DNA from: Symbiodinium natans | Lineage: Eukaryota > Sar > Dinophyceae > Suessiales > Symbiodiniaceae | Assembly (NCBI GenBank): GCA_905221605.1 | Contig: CAJNDS010002757.1 | Location: 368,001-432,000 of the forward strand | DNA: 64,000 bases | Direction of reading: 5' to 3' | Shown here: positions 20,696 through 32,075 of the stretch, piece after piece | Layout of the letters: the number at the start of each line of letters is the position of its first letter | Numbering within the stretch: position 1 is the first letter of the stretch | Notes under the pieces: generated by a model | Databases searched by the model: none | The model's input: the letters and a program-made list of their open reading frames with translations, nothing else | What the model was told of the DNA's origin: nothing | Translations under genes and position numbers: made by a program

Positions 20696-20998
20696 GGGAT
20701 TATACAGGGCCCTAAGTCCCCCCATTCCCTACTAAGAACCCAGCCAGTATTGAGGCACTTGGGGCCTAGTGCCAAGCTTCCGTGGGCTGTGAGGAGCACC
20801 TCCCCAAAGCCATGTTCGATAAGCAGGCTCCGGGCTGCTGCGAACGGAGCCTAAGAGAGGTTCTTAGAAGGGAATGGGGGAATAAGGGGCCCTGTATAAT
20901 CCCTTAAAGGGTATCTGAAGGCCCTATATGATCCCGTCAAGGGTATAGAAGAGGGCCCTATGTAATCCCTTTAAAGGGTATATCATAGGGCCCAAATT
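20696..20998. mobile_element. Inverted-repeat pair plus laddered GGCCCTATA units
   Basis: GGGATTATACAGGGCCC... at 20697-20742 is repeated in inverse orientation at 20860-20908 (about 45 of 48 bp). The 120-bp spacer holds the likely last exon of the deaminase gene. To the right, up to 20998, three further partial units alternate AGGGCCCTAT and TAATCCCTTTAAAGGGTAT, each self-complementary. Confidence 0.5.
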
Positions 20999-23900
20999 TG
21001 CTGGAGATAAAGCCCGCCAGTGGAGTTGCAAGATCAGCGGCGTTCATTCCAAGATCGCGGTTCTACTTGTTGCTTGCACTTCTTCTCGGCTTATAGTAAG
21101 CACTTCAAGGCACAAAGGCTAGCAGACAGCGGAATCAGATTCAATATGCTAATCCTCATGCCAGGGGCGTGCGCCAGGCCGTAGTTGTCCACTTGCAGTA
21201 GGCAACTTGCTTTCGGCCCTCCATCCTCATTTGGGAACGAAAAGGTTATATAATGAGGCATGAGGGATCAGCGGCACTTGGGCGTGAGAAGTTGAAACCG
21301 GATGGGGGGGGGGGGGGGGGGGCGTTCGTGAGCTGCCGAGGGCTTGTCGCTTGGCGGTCTTTCGGCTTCAGGTTGAAACTAGTAACTAGGGTTTTGGGGG
21401 CTTATTGGCGTATTTCTTGGGGGTTGGGGTTGAGGGTGGAACAGAACCCCTGACTACACGGAGGCCGAGGCGTGTGACGGGAAAGTGCTCGGACTGATGC
21501 CCAGCAGCCGTCCCTAAAAGCCCTGAACCTTCCTTGTGTACGGCAGGCTTTGGGGGTCCACGAGTCGAGAAATCCCTGGAACCCTAAACCCTAAACCGCA
21601 AAGCCTAAACCCTAAACCGACCTAAAGCACCCGCGTCCTCGCGTGCCCGAACGAGCTCTGGCATGAGCAGGGACACGGCATCCACCGTGCATCCATACTC
21701 GATGCCCTTGAGCTCCTGCTGCCGGGGTTTACTTGAAGGTTCGAGGGGGCTCCGACGAAACATGGGAACTGTTGTCTCCCCCCATATCTAGGGCAGTTTG
21801 TGGCTCAACCGTCCTTACTCACTCTGGAAACTGGATCTCCAATAGGGGCTGCAAAAAAAACGATGGAAATGGGCTTGTCCCGAATATTGTTATCATTTTT
21901 TCTACTCCTTATCGTTTTACAGTGTTTGCACACAAAACACAGTATCTTTGGCTAGAATTCTTATCGTTTTACAGCGACTGCGTACACAAGGTAATGCTTC
22001 GGGGTACATGGCTGGCTTGCATTCCAAAGCCTAGGTGGCTTCAACATCGAGCCTACAGCCGTGGGTTTGAAGGGTTAACGGGTTTATTTAGAGCCGAGCC
22101 CCCAAACCTGAACAACCGAACAACCCATAGGCCCTCACAGCCAGAAACCCCGAAATGTTAGCCACAGCGAGGTTTGTCAGGGCGGTTCACCGGAAACGTC
22201 GGCCACAGTGAGGTTGCTGAGGGGGGTTCACCCAGACAGCAAAACCCTGCAAAATGTTCTTCTTGTTTTAACTTTACAAGCTAAACGCTACTCAGGCGCA
22301 CTCCTTTCTAACCGCAAGCCGCGGGGTTATTTTACAACCCCTAATATGGATGACAGGCACAAAGGAAACACACAAGGCCCTGAGGGCTCTTCCAACTGCT
22401 TTGCCGTGCTAATCATCCCAGCTGTCCCTATCTGTACCTAAGCCCTGAAGACTGTATGCAATATTCAAAGCCCTTCAACCCCGACCCCCAGAAGACATCT
22501 CGCCGCTGCCAAGGCACACTGGCCGTGGAGATCCGGCCGTCCTCGAAGCTGACAGCAGCCGCAAAGACCAGCGGATAAATCGTCGTTTGCTTGTCCTGGG
22601 CACGCGCCAGGCTCGCCGCAGCCTCACGCAGCTCAGCGCAACACGAGGCTTCCCAGAGAGGCCAGTTACCCCGACAATCCGCACCCATGTGATTTATGGA
22701 AGGTTCCTGCCCCGGGTTCGTTTTGACACAAAGGATGCAAGCTGCAACGCCTTGAGAAAGCAAAAGCCGTCGAGCATGTTTCTCAGCCCGTTTCCTCCCC
22801 AAACTCCAAAAGCCCCAAACCCTAAACCCTAAACCCTAAACCCTTTTGCAGCAGGCCCTAAACCCTAAACCCTAAACCCTAAACCCTAAACCCTAAACCC
22901 AAAGCCTCGTTGCCTGGTACAGCTTCAGGAACCGGGCATCCGAGGGCGCGGAGGAGCTCGCGCCCATTTCGGCCGCCTTGGCCTTGGCGGCCTGCACGGC
23001 TCCAGGCGGAGGAGGAATTCTACAGGGCGTATATAGGATGAGCATTGGGGGTAGGGCTAAGTTTAGGGTTTATATAGGATGACCTTTCAAGCTAGGGCTA
23101 AGTTTAGGGTGTTTAGGGCTTCAGCAGTCTTACAGGTTTGCGGGCATTGTAGGGTGCTTTTGCACTCTAATTTTGCTTGTCAGGGTCGCGGATGGTGATA
23201 GTGATTTCGGGGGGGGGGGGGGGGGGGGCCGGGGGGGCGGTTGGGGCGTTGGGGTTCTAGGATGGAGCTCGCGGGATTCAACGTTTCGGGGTTGTGGGTC
23301 TGGGGAGAAGTGGCTTTGCTGAGCGAACCGCTTTCAGCCTCAGCCCGACAAGAACGCCAACCTACAGTCCGACCCAGACAAGGCCCCCTCTGCACCAGAC
23401 CAAAAAGAAACAAGACCTCCAACAAATGCAACTCAACTCATCTGTATGATGACTGAACTCTCCAGACTCTAAAGATACGGCCCCTTTTTTTAATTATAGG
23501 GTACCCCCAAAAGGGGACCAGAATTTTGAGAACTGACCTTCTGCCTCCACCCCCATCTCCCGCACCTATACTCTAAATCTGAAAGAACCCTAAACCCGAA
23601 TGCCACAGCCCAAAAAGCCCCAATTGAAACCTAGACCCTGTAAAGCCCTAAATCCTAAAACTCTGGCCCCCCTTTTTTTTATTATAGGGTTTAGAATTTT
23701 GAGAACTGACCTTCTGCCTCCACCCCCATCTCCCCAGGGCCTCGTTGTCCAGGCGCCGGTAGAGGGAAGGCAAGGGCAGCAGCTCCCTTAGCGGCTGCAC
23801 CTCCCAGGAGCCCTTGGAGCCCGTGGCCACCACCTCCACGCCCGGGTCGCAGGTGGCCTTAGGAATTTAGGGTTTAGGGTTTAGGGTTTAGGGTTTAGGG

Positions 23901-26585
23901 TTTAGGATTTAGGGTTTAGGGTTTAGGGTTTAGGGTTTAGGGTTTAGGGTTTAGGGTTTAGGGTTTAGGGTTTAGGGTTTAGGGTTTAGGGTTTAGGGTT
24001 TAGGGTTTAGGGTTTAGGGTTTAGGGTTTAGGGTTTAGGACCTTGCTTGGAACCGCAAAGGAAGGTTTGAAGCTTGGGGTTGTTGGGGGTTTAGGGTTTG
24101 GGGTTTAGGGCTATCAAGTGCACAGGCCTGGGCCACGTGTGGTTTTGGAGGTTGAGGCAGTTGAGGCCTGGGCTCCGGCTCTTAGCCGCTGCAAGGTGCA
24201 CAAGAGGCTCCATACAAGTGGCCGTGAGAAACTCCCGGCAGAGTGGGCCGGGGAAGATGGGGTCCTCGCAGTCCTCCACATCGGAAGACGCAGAAACCCT
24301 GAACCCCTAAACCCTAAACCCTAAACCCTAAACCCTAAACCCTAAACCCTAAACCCTAAACCCTGGGGGCTTGGGGGTTTAGAGTAGAGACTGTAGGGTG
24401 CAGTTTTGGGGTTTATCTTCAGGACTTCAGGCTTCCAAGAAGAGCTAAGCTTCTCAGGATTTCGTTCTGATAACAGCACCGCTCGCTTCCACGGTAAAAG
24501 CCCCGCTGTGACACCTCTCAACTCGAAGCCCCAAGCTCTGAGTTTGTTGAAACTTCGAACCATGTGCCCTGCCTGCTTTGGTGGTCGAATGCCCTTTGCG
24601 CCACAGGATTGGAGTAGAGCCCCCTAAATCTCCCACCCTAAACCCTAAACCCTAAACCCTAAACCCTAAACCCTAAACCCTAAACCCTAAACCCTAACTC
24701 CTCAAGCAACCCAGTCCGTGGCACAGACGACGCGCACGACGCGGCTGCCCTTCTGGAGTTCCTCCTGCCGAGCATCCTACATGCTTAACGCGTAAAGTTC
24801 ATATACCACTACCCCTAAACCCTCGTGCAACTGGGCTTGGGGACTAGCCAGATCTGGGCCCCTAGGTGTATTAGCTGAGGGCCGGACTTGCAACACCATA
24901 GATACTGCTCAGCACTCATTGGCTAAACCCCTAAACCCTAAACCCTAAACCCTAAACCCTAAACCCTAAACCCTAAACCCTAAACCCCCCTTGCTTATGT
25001 ACGGCATTCTTTTTGGAGCCACGGCTTGTGTGAAGCGAGAAGGGTGCATCGACTCTCACTCTCAAGTGGCACCCACATACTTTCGGTTGGAACGAATGTC
25101 GCCATTTCTTCAATCATGCCTTTTAAGACCCAAGGTGCTACGAACCCTACAAACTCCAGAGTCTTACGACAAAGGGCTCCTTCTGGAACTGGCAGAGCGC
25201 CGCGCGCTCGGCGCAAATGGCGCCCCGGATGTTTGCGTCGTGCGGCTCGGCGTTCACCGCCTCTGCGCGGGCGCTCCGGCAACTGACTTGTCGCGTCTGG
25301 TCTGCATCAGCGCAACAAAGCCCGAAGACAAACTCAAAGTTGGGAACTTGAAACGTGGCTCGCACACTAGGGCTTCTAGGTCTCGTTGGGGCTGTTTGGC
25401 TAATTGAAGGCCAACGGGTTGCAAGGGCTTCCGGGATTCTGCCATGGTTTCCGCAGACGCGCTGACAGTCTAGGGGCCGAGAAGCTTCGCAGAAGACCAA
25501 GCACAGCTTGTTCCTTGTGATCGAACCCCAACCAACCCCTAACCCCCAGCGGCCTCGAAGACGTCCGAGGAGCCGTCGGGGCGCACGAACCGAAGAATTG
25601 CAGAGACCCTGAACTTGGACTGCCTCCAAGAGCCACAGAGCTTTTTGGGCTTAGAATAGAAGCAGGTTCAAGTTCATAGAGGAGCAGTAGTAAAAGTGCT
25701 TCAAGTTCAGGGGTGGATTGCTCGTTGGCAGACGCCTTGGAGCGTCATAGCGTCCGCGAAGCGCATGGGAAGCTTGTACATCCTTGGATGAGCTCGGGTT
25801 TGTAAGAAAGGTGGAATGGTTTCTGGGTCGCGCCAGAAATCAAAGGTTTCGCGCAGCCATGAAAAAAGTAGGTGTAAGGGAAGTGGTTATAGTGGCAGCT
25901 GTCATGGCGGAGTACATCATGAGTGCGGTGTGTGCTCCTTGCCTCAAACGACAGAATACGCTGAAAACTACGCCGTGGGCCGAAACAACCAAGCAAGCAC
26001 TTTCTGGGCACTGGCGCATGTGAAGCACACAACTTGGCATGCATGAAGTTACAGATGTATGCACATACATACATACGTACATACGTACATATGTACATAC
26101 ATGCATACATGCATACATGCATACATGCATACATGCATACATGCATACATGCATATCTGCATACATGCATACATGCATGCATACATACATGCCTACATGC
26201 GAACACATGCCGGTGTCTAAAGTGTGTGGTTCATGTGCTGCACATGCAACAGCGCGCACATTCGAAGGTAATTGCATGCATGCGGAAATGGAAGGTGTCA
26301 CCCATTTCAAGCAAAAACGAGGACATCTGGACAACTAAGCTGCATATATATATATATATATTCAGATATGTATATGTATATGTATATATATATAGACAGA
26401 TAGATAGAGAAATAGATAGATAGATACTAGTTGGATACATATAGACATCAAAACAACAACTCTTCATATATCCCATTGGTGGACGTGCGTTTTCCGACTT
26501 TAAATTTATGAGCCAAGAGCAGAACGTTAAAAGAGAAAGCAACAAGATGTCAAGAACCACTCCATGATTGATTGGGCAAAAAGGC

Positions 26586-26655
<70 letters not shown>

Positions 26656-27406
26656 GAGAGAAAAAAGAGAGAGAGAGAGAGAGGGAGAGAAAGAGGGAGA
26701 AAGAGAGAGAAAGAGAGAGACGGAGAGAGACAGGGAGAGACAGGGAGAGACAGGGAGAGCGAACGAGAGAGAGAGAGAGAGCGCGCGAAAATACAAATAC
26801 CAAAAGGAGGTTAGCACATTAAAGCAAGAGACGTCGCCGCTGATAAAGCCACACATTACATGTTCTGCACAAAGATCGAACACAAACCCTACTTTTGAGG
26901 GTGGCGCGGACACCTTGCAAGAGCAGTTCGAAAGCCGCATGGAATCGGGGCCACAGAACATGACACTCAGATCACACGTACCCTTCACATGCATACATGC
27001 ATACATACATACATACATACATACATGCGAACACATGCCGGTGTCTGAATGTGTGTTTCATGTGCTGCACATGCAACAGCGCGCACATTCGTAGGTAATT
27101 GCATGCATGCGGACCTGGAAGGTGTCACCCATTTTCAAGCAAAAACGATGACATCTAGACAACTAGGCTGCATATATATATATATATATGTGTGTGTGTA
27201 TATGTATATATGTATATATAGACAGATAGATAGATAAATAGATAGATAGATACTAGTTGGATACATATAGACATCAAAACAACAACTCTTCATATATCCC
27301 ATTGGTGGACGTGCGTTTTCCGACTTTAAATTTATGAGCCAAGAGCAGAACGTTAAAAGAAAAAGCAACCAGATGTCAAGAACCACTCCATGATTGGGTT
27401 ACAGGC

Positions 27407-27452
<46 letters not shown>

Positions 27453-28053
27453 AAGAGGGAGAAAGAGGGAGAAAGAGAGAGAAAGAGAGAGACGGAGAGA
27501 GACAGGGAGAGACAGGGAGAGCGAACGAGAGAGAGAGAGAGAGCGCGAAAATACAAATGCAAAAAAAGAGGTTAGCACATTGAAGCAAGAGACGTAGCCG
27601 CTGATAAAACCACACATTATGCATGTTCTGCACAAAGTTCAAACGCAAACCCTACTTCTGAGGGTGGCGCGGACACCTTGCAAGAGCAGAAGCCGCATGG
27701 AATCGGGGCCACAGAACATGACACTCGGATCACACGTAACCCTTCCCACTTCGTGCAAGCCTAAACCCTAAACCCTAGGATGCGATAGCGCGCCGACGCG
27801 GGTTTAGGGTTTAGCGCAGGTTAGTGTTTAGGGATTGGAGCCTTGGCAGTTGCGCAGTTGAAGATAGAATTCTGATTCCATCACCCTGCTGCCCGGACCT
27901 CTACAGCAATCTTGGATGCGAACCGTAAACCCTAAACCCTAAAGCCTAACCCTAAACCCTTACTTCCAGCTCCAGTTTACCAAACTCTCGCGGAGCGTCG
28001 TCCGCCACCGGGACTGCGATATCTCTGCGAGGGGAGCGGCTGCGGCTCGACAT
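20770..28053 (-). CDS. Cytidine-deaminase-fold protein, about ten small exons
   Basis: Exon 1 (28053-27964) starts [19 protein letters not shown], with an SR-rich head. Exon 2 (25608-25554) [18 protein letters not shown] joins exon 3 (25260-25180) [20 protein letters not shown], which carries the zinc/catalytic CAE of cytidine deaminases. Exon 4 (24764-about 24715) reads [11 protein letters not shown]. Exon 5 (24273-about 24196) reads [15 protein letters not shown], in the place of PCxxC. Exon 6 (23856-23741) reads [14 protein letters not shown] then [12 protein letters not shown] second, non-catalytic domain follows: exon 7 (about 22992-22914) AKAAEM..FLKLYQ, exon 8 (22631-22519) [20 protein letters not shown], exon 9 (about 21716-21631) [20 protein letters not shown], exon 10 (21191-about 21163) [10 protein letters not shown] and perhaps exon 11 (about 20810-20770) [10 protein letters not shown]. 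Family role: hydrolytic deamination of cytidine to uridine. One expected zinc Cys appears replaced, so activity is uncertain. Confidence 0.75.
22814..22902. repeat. CCCTAAA arrays on the donor side of deaminase exon 7
   Basis: Two blocks split by TTTTGCAGCAGGC, beginning about 12 nt after the exon 7 donor at 22914. They read TTTAGGG on the coding strand. Confidence 0.93.
23470..23740. repeat. Direct duplication of about 90 bp at the deaminase exon 6 donor
   Basis: TTTTGAGAACTGACCTTCTG followed by CCTCCACCCCCATCTCCC occurs at about 23524-23563 and 23695-23735. Each is preceded by GGCCCC..TTTTTTT..ATTATAGGGT. The second copy touches the inferred donor of exon 6 at 23741. Confidence 0.85.
23864..24038. 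repeat. TTTAGGG array on the acceptor side of deaminase exon 6
   Basis: About 175 bp of plus-strand TTTAGGG ending 8 bp from the inferred exon 6 acceptor at 23857. On the coding strand it reads CCCTAAA. Confidence 0.95.
24302..24988. repeat. Three CCCTAAA arrays in successive deaminase introns
   Basis: Arrays at 24302-24365, 24636-24697 and 24925-24988, all CCCTAAA on the plus strand. The middle one starts about 20 nt after the exon 4 donor. The first lies on the acceptor side of exon 5 and is an exception to the usual polarity. Confidence 0.93.
26160..27738. repeat. Tandem duplication of about 0.8 kb in the deaminase intron 1
   Basis: Copy one (26160-26980) and copy two (about 26985-27738) share, in order, CATACATG tetramers, GAACACATGCCGGTGTCT, GCGCGCACATTCG, a TATA run, GATA repeats, a long AG microsatellite and the end GGGGCCACAGAACATGACA. 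The offset is 828 bp at the start and 758 bp at the end, because the microsatellites differ in length. Identity outside microsatellites looks above 90 percent. No protein is encoded. Confidence 0.85.
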
Positions 28054-29841
28054 CTCCAGCGAGGCTCGCCGTTTTGAACGCTCGAGCCGAGCTCTTAAGA
28101 AGTCCAAAATACAAGCTGGGGGGGTGGGGGCTAAAATAGCCTACCAACCCCAAAACCTAAACCCTGAAATGTCCGGGCTTACTTTAGGGTTTGGTTGGGG
28201 ATGCAAGCTCTTGCGCTGTTGGAGTTTTGAAGCCCTCGGCAACTACCTGCACCGCGTTTGCGTAAATGGACTCCACAGGCTCCCTAAACTGTGGTCCTTC
28301 TTTGGGGGTTTCTATGATGATACGCAGCCTGATATCTAGGGCACCCAAAAATGGACCATCGTTTAGAGAACTTCCCCAAAATTTGCGAAGCCGAAACGCA
28401 GGTTTGGGAATGAAGACGGAACCCTAGGACCCACAGCCCCAGCACTCTCATCCCCCCACACCCCCGCAGCCCCCATCACCCACAATTCCCCTGCATTTTG
28501 GGCAAGGACTTCCACGCTTAAGCCCGAAACTGAACCACCAGCAACTTCCTGCCAGTCAAGGCCCTTGCTGCGTCACGGCCCTCTTGCTTGAGGGTGCAAC
28601 CAGCAAGGCCCCATAAACTTTAAACTCGTTTCTTGAAACTTGTAAACTGAACCCCAGAACTCGAGCCAGGCCCTAAGCCCCCCAAATTTGTCTGGGTTCT
28701 CAATTCCTCTCCCCATCGTCGAGACAGGTCTGTTGGTTTTCCAGTGGTGTGTGTCTCCCCCTGTCACCCTTTGTCCCCCAACATGTTGGAAAACTGATAT
28801 AAGGGTAGCTAGGCCTTCTGATGTCTTGATGTCTGCGAAAGCCTACATCTCTAAACCCTGACCAAACCCCAAGCCCTCAAATCCCAACCCCCCAACCCCC
28901 AAAATCCCGAACCCCCAACCCTCGAAAGCTTCTTCTGGGTTTTTGTTCGGCTCCTGTCGTGTGAGGTTTTGGGGCCATGGGGGTTTTGGGGGGGGTAATC
29001 TTCAAGTTGAGGCTTTGGGGGGTTTGGGCTTGCAGGGTGAGAGTTTCGGGTGAGGGTCCTGAAATGTTCGCGCAAGGCCCCAAGCACCCAAGGTCTCCCC
29101 CAAAACCCCACAACAACCCGACCTCAAGTTCTAAACTCCGAGGCTGGGATTGGCTTGGGGGTTCAAGGCTTCTTGTCCGGAGTCATCCGTAACCCTGGGT
29201 TTAGGCCGTGCAACCACTGCAACAAGCACCCTTCTCTTTCTTGCTCTCTTTCAGGTCAATCCCTCTCTCTCTCTCTCTCTCTCCCTCTCTCGCGCACTAT
29301 AAAGTCATGAGGTACTTAATTTTGTTCGATATTGACTGCTTTCGGCAGTCGTTTGCTTGCGTTATCTCTCTCGCTGTGTGATCCTTTCTGTTTCACGTTT
29401 CCCTGTCCATCTCACATGGCACAGGGGTTTGGGCCACGGCGCAGCGCGCGCCCCGTTTCAGGTGTGCGAGGATGACTCCGGACAGCATTGCGGTTGGGAA
29501 GGTGTAGGGCTCCTCTCCCTCTTTTGGTTCCTGCTTTCAGGGGGTTTTACCCGGTTTAGGGCTGGAGAGGGTTGCACCCCCCCCGGCGCATATCTGTATC
29601 TAGGCTGCTTGGCTGCGGCGTTTTTTTCTTTCAGCCTTCTGGAAAACTGACAACGATGCAAGCGGCGTGTTGCTGCCAAACCATTCTAGAATGGCCCTGG
29701 TCGTTGTGCAATAGAAGACCACGAGGCTAGGCTTGGCGAAAAAGCCGCATTTATGGTTGAGTTGAGGCTGGCTCGGGCTACACCCAAAACCCCCTTAAGC
29801 CCTAACCCCCACCTTCCCCCCCCCCTCCTCCCCAACGAACA

Positions 29842-32029
29842 TGAAAAAGCGGCAGGCAGTCCTCGAGGACATTGGCTGCAACCGAGCTCCCCGTCAGGTC
29901 GCTGTGTCTGAGTTTGCTCAAAAGTGTTGTAAGCATCGCAACGTGGCTTAGGTAGGGCCGTAGTTTAAGGGCTTGGGGTTTAGGGTTTGGGGCTGTTTTG
30001 GGCCCGGCCCGAAGTGATTTCAGGGTAACTCCCGTGCAGCTCGGGTTTAGGCTTCGGGGACCCTCCGAGCCTCTGAATCAGGCTCCTTAGCTGCTCCTGG
30101 CCAGCAGGGGCCGTGACGCGGAACACGTTTCTGCTGTTGTCGGCATTCATCTCGAGCCCTTCGTCTTCAGGGTCGTAGATATATAGGAGGCCTCCGCTCA
30201 TCCCAGCGCCCACGTTGCGGCCCACAGCACCCAGTGCAACAATAACGCCGTTGGTCATGTACTCCCCAAGGTGGTCCCCTGAACCCTCAATAACGGCTTC
30301 ACAGCCCGCGTTTCGTATACCAAACCGTTCGCCCACGACGCCGTTCAAGAAAACCTGGCCGCCTGTGGCGCCGTAAAGGCAAGTGTTCCCTGCTATGACA
30401 TTCTTGTCCGAAGGGAAGGAGCTTTCAAGAGGCTTAACAGCTACGATGGTACCTCCATTGATACCTTTCCCCACATAGTCGTTGCAATCGCCTGTGACTC
30501 TGAGGCACATGCCAGAGGTGTTCCACACACCAAAAGACTGCCCCGCAGAGCCCACGAAGCTAAGCTCAATCTCACCCTGAAAGCCATGGTCTCCGTACTT
30601 GGAGGCAATGACACCAGCTATTCTGCCACCAACAGATCGGTTTACATTCTCGATGTTCATCTGCTTGTGCACACTGCCACTGTTGCCGTCAATTACTGCA
30701 GCGACATCTGGATCAGCCAGGATCTCATCATCTAGGACAGGCCCATTGCTGTGGGCCGGGCTATCTCGCTTCGCCCCCACCCAGGATAAACGCCCCGACT
30801 CCTCCGGCCGCTCGTCCAAGAAGAAGCCACTAAGGTCTATGAAGCTGGTCTTTGCCAGCTGTTTGGGTTTCGGCTCCCGCCTCTGCTGCGATGCCATGGC
30901 AGGCTGTGGAACGTTGGTCCGAACAGCATTTTCTGCACGTGGTCGCAACAGGTCAGAGCGGCCAATAACCTCATCCAGGGAGCGGTAGCCTAAAGCCGCA
31001 ATGATGGTGCGAACCTCCTCAGCCACAAAGAGCATGAAGTTTGCAATGTGGTCTGGTGTTCCTGGGAACTTCCTCCGCAGATCTTCCCTCTGTGTGGCCA
31101 CTCCAACCGGGCAGCGGTTCATGTGGCAAACTCGCGCCATGATGCAGCCCTCCGCAATCATTGCCACGCTTCCGAAGCCATATTCCTCAGCCCCCATCAT
31201 GGCGGCCACGACGATGTCCCAGCCAGTCTTGATGCCACCGTCCACACGCAGCGTAACCCTATTTCTGAGGCCGTTCTCTGTCAGCACGCCCTGCACCTCC
31301 GCCAATCCCTGCTCCCAAGGCCCGCCCGCATGCATGATGCTACCTCAGGCACACGGCCGGGCGGACGCACAAAATGAGGAAACAATGTCAAAGCCAAGCT
31401 GCATGAATGGATCTGCGAGCTGCGAAAGCAATTTGTAGAATCCCCCTCGAAAGGACCCCTAGAACTGAACCCAAAAAAGCCCCATCCACTGGTGGGGGGG
31501 GTGCCACGACGGGTGCCACAGCCCCGTCGCTCCAGCGACGTAGTGCCACCGAGCTGCTCAGTGGAGAGGCGCCTGTGCCACCTTACCGGGCGAGGGTTGA
31601 GGGTTCAACTCCACACCCTTGACCCCTAAATGTACCAAAAATCCCAGGACCCTGGCTGAGCGCATCTACCTCAAACCCCGAGACTGCCCCCAAGTTTCTC
31701 CACCTGCTTGCTTTTGCAACCCGAATCTGAGCCCTTAACTTGGGACATCCCTGAAAACCGCCATCAACACCTACATGACACATGCCCAGCAGCCTCAGGA
31801 TCCTCCACCCGCCGAAGAATGCCCCTAAACCTTTTGCTTCTGGGCTTTGCCGTAAGATTCAGCTTTACATTCCCCTTGAGCTCTCCACCGTCATGCCCTG
31901 AGATTTGGATGACGTCTGCGTTCGCCTGGCGCGGGGTATGGGGAAACCCTAAACCCTCAACCCTGAACCCTAAACCCTGAACCCCTAAACCCTAAACCCC
32001 AAAATACCCCGCAACACGAGGCTTTCATC

Positions 32030-32075
<46 letters not shown>

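Noticed and set aside
26231-27648. Frames of Leu-Ser or Glu-Arg repeats
   Set aside because: AG/CT microsatellite artefacts within a duplicated intron.
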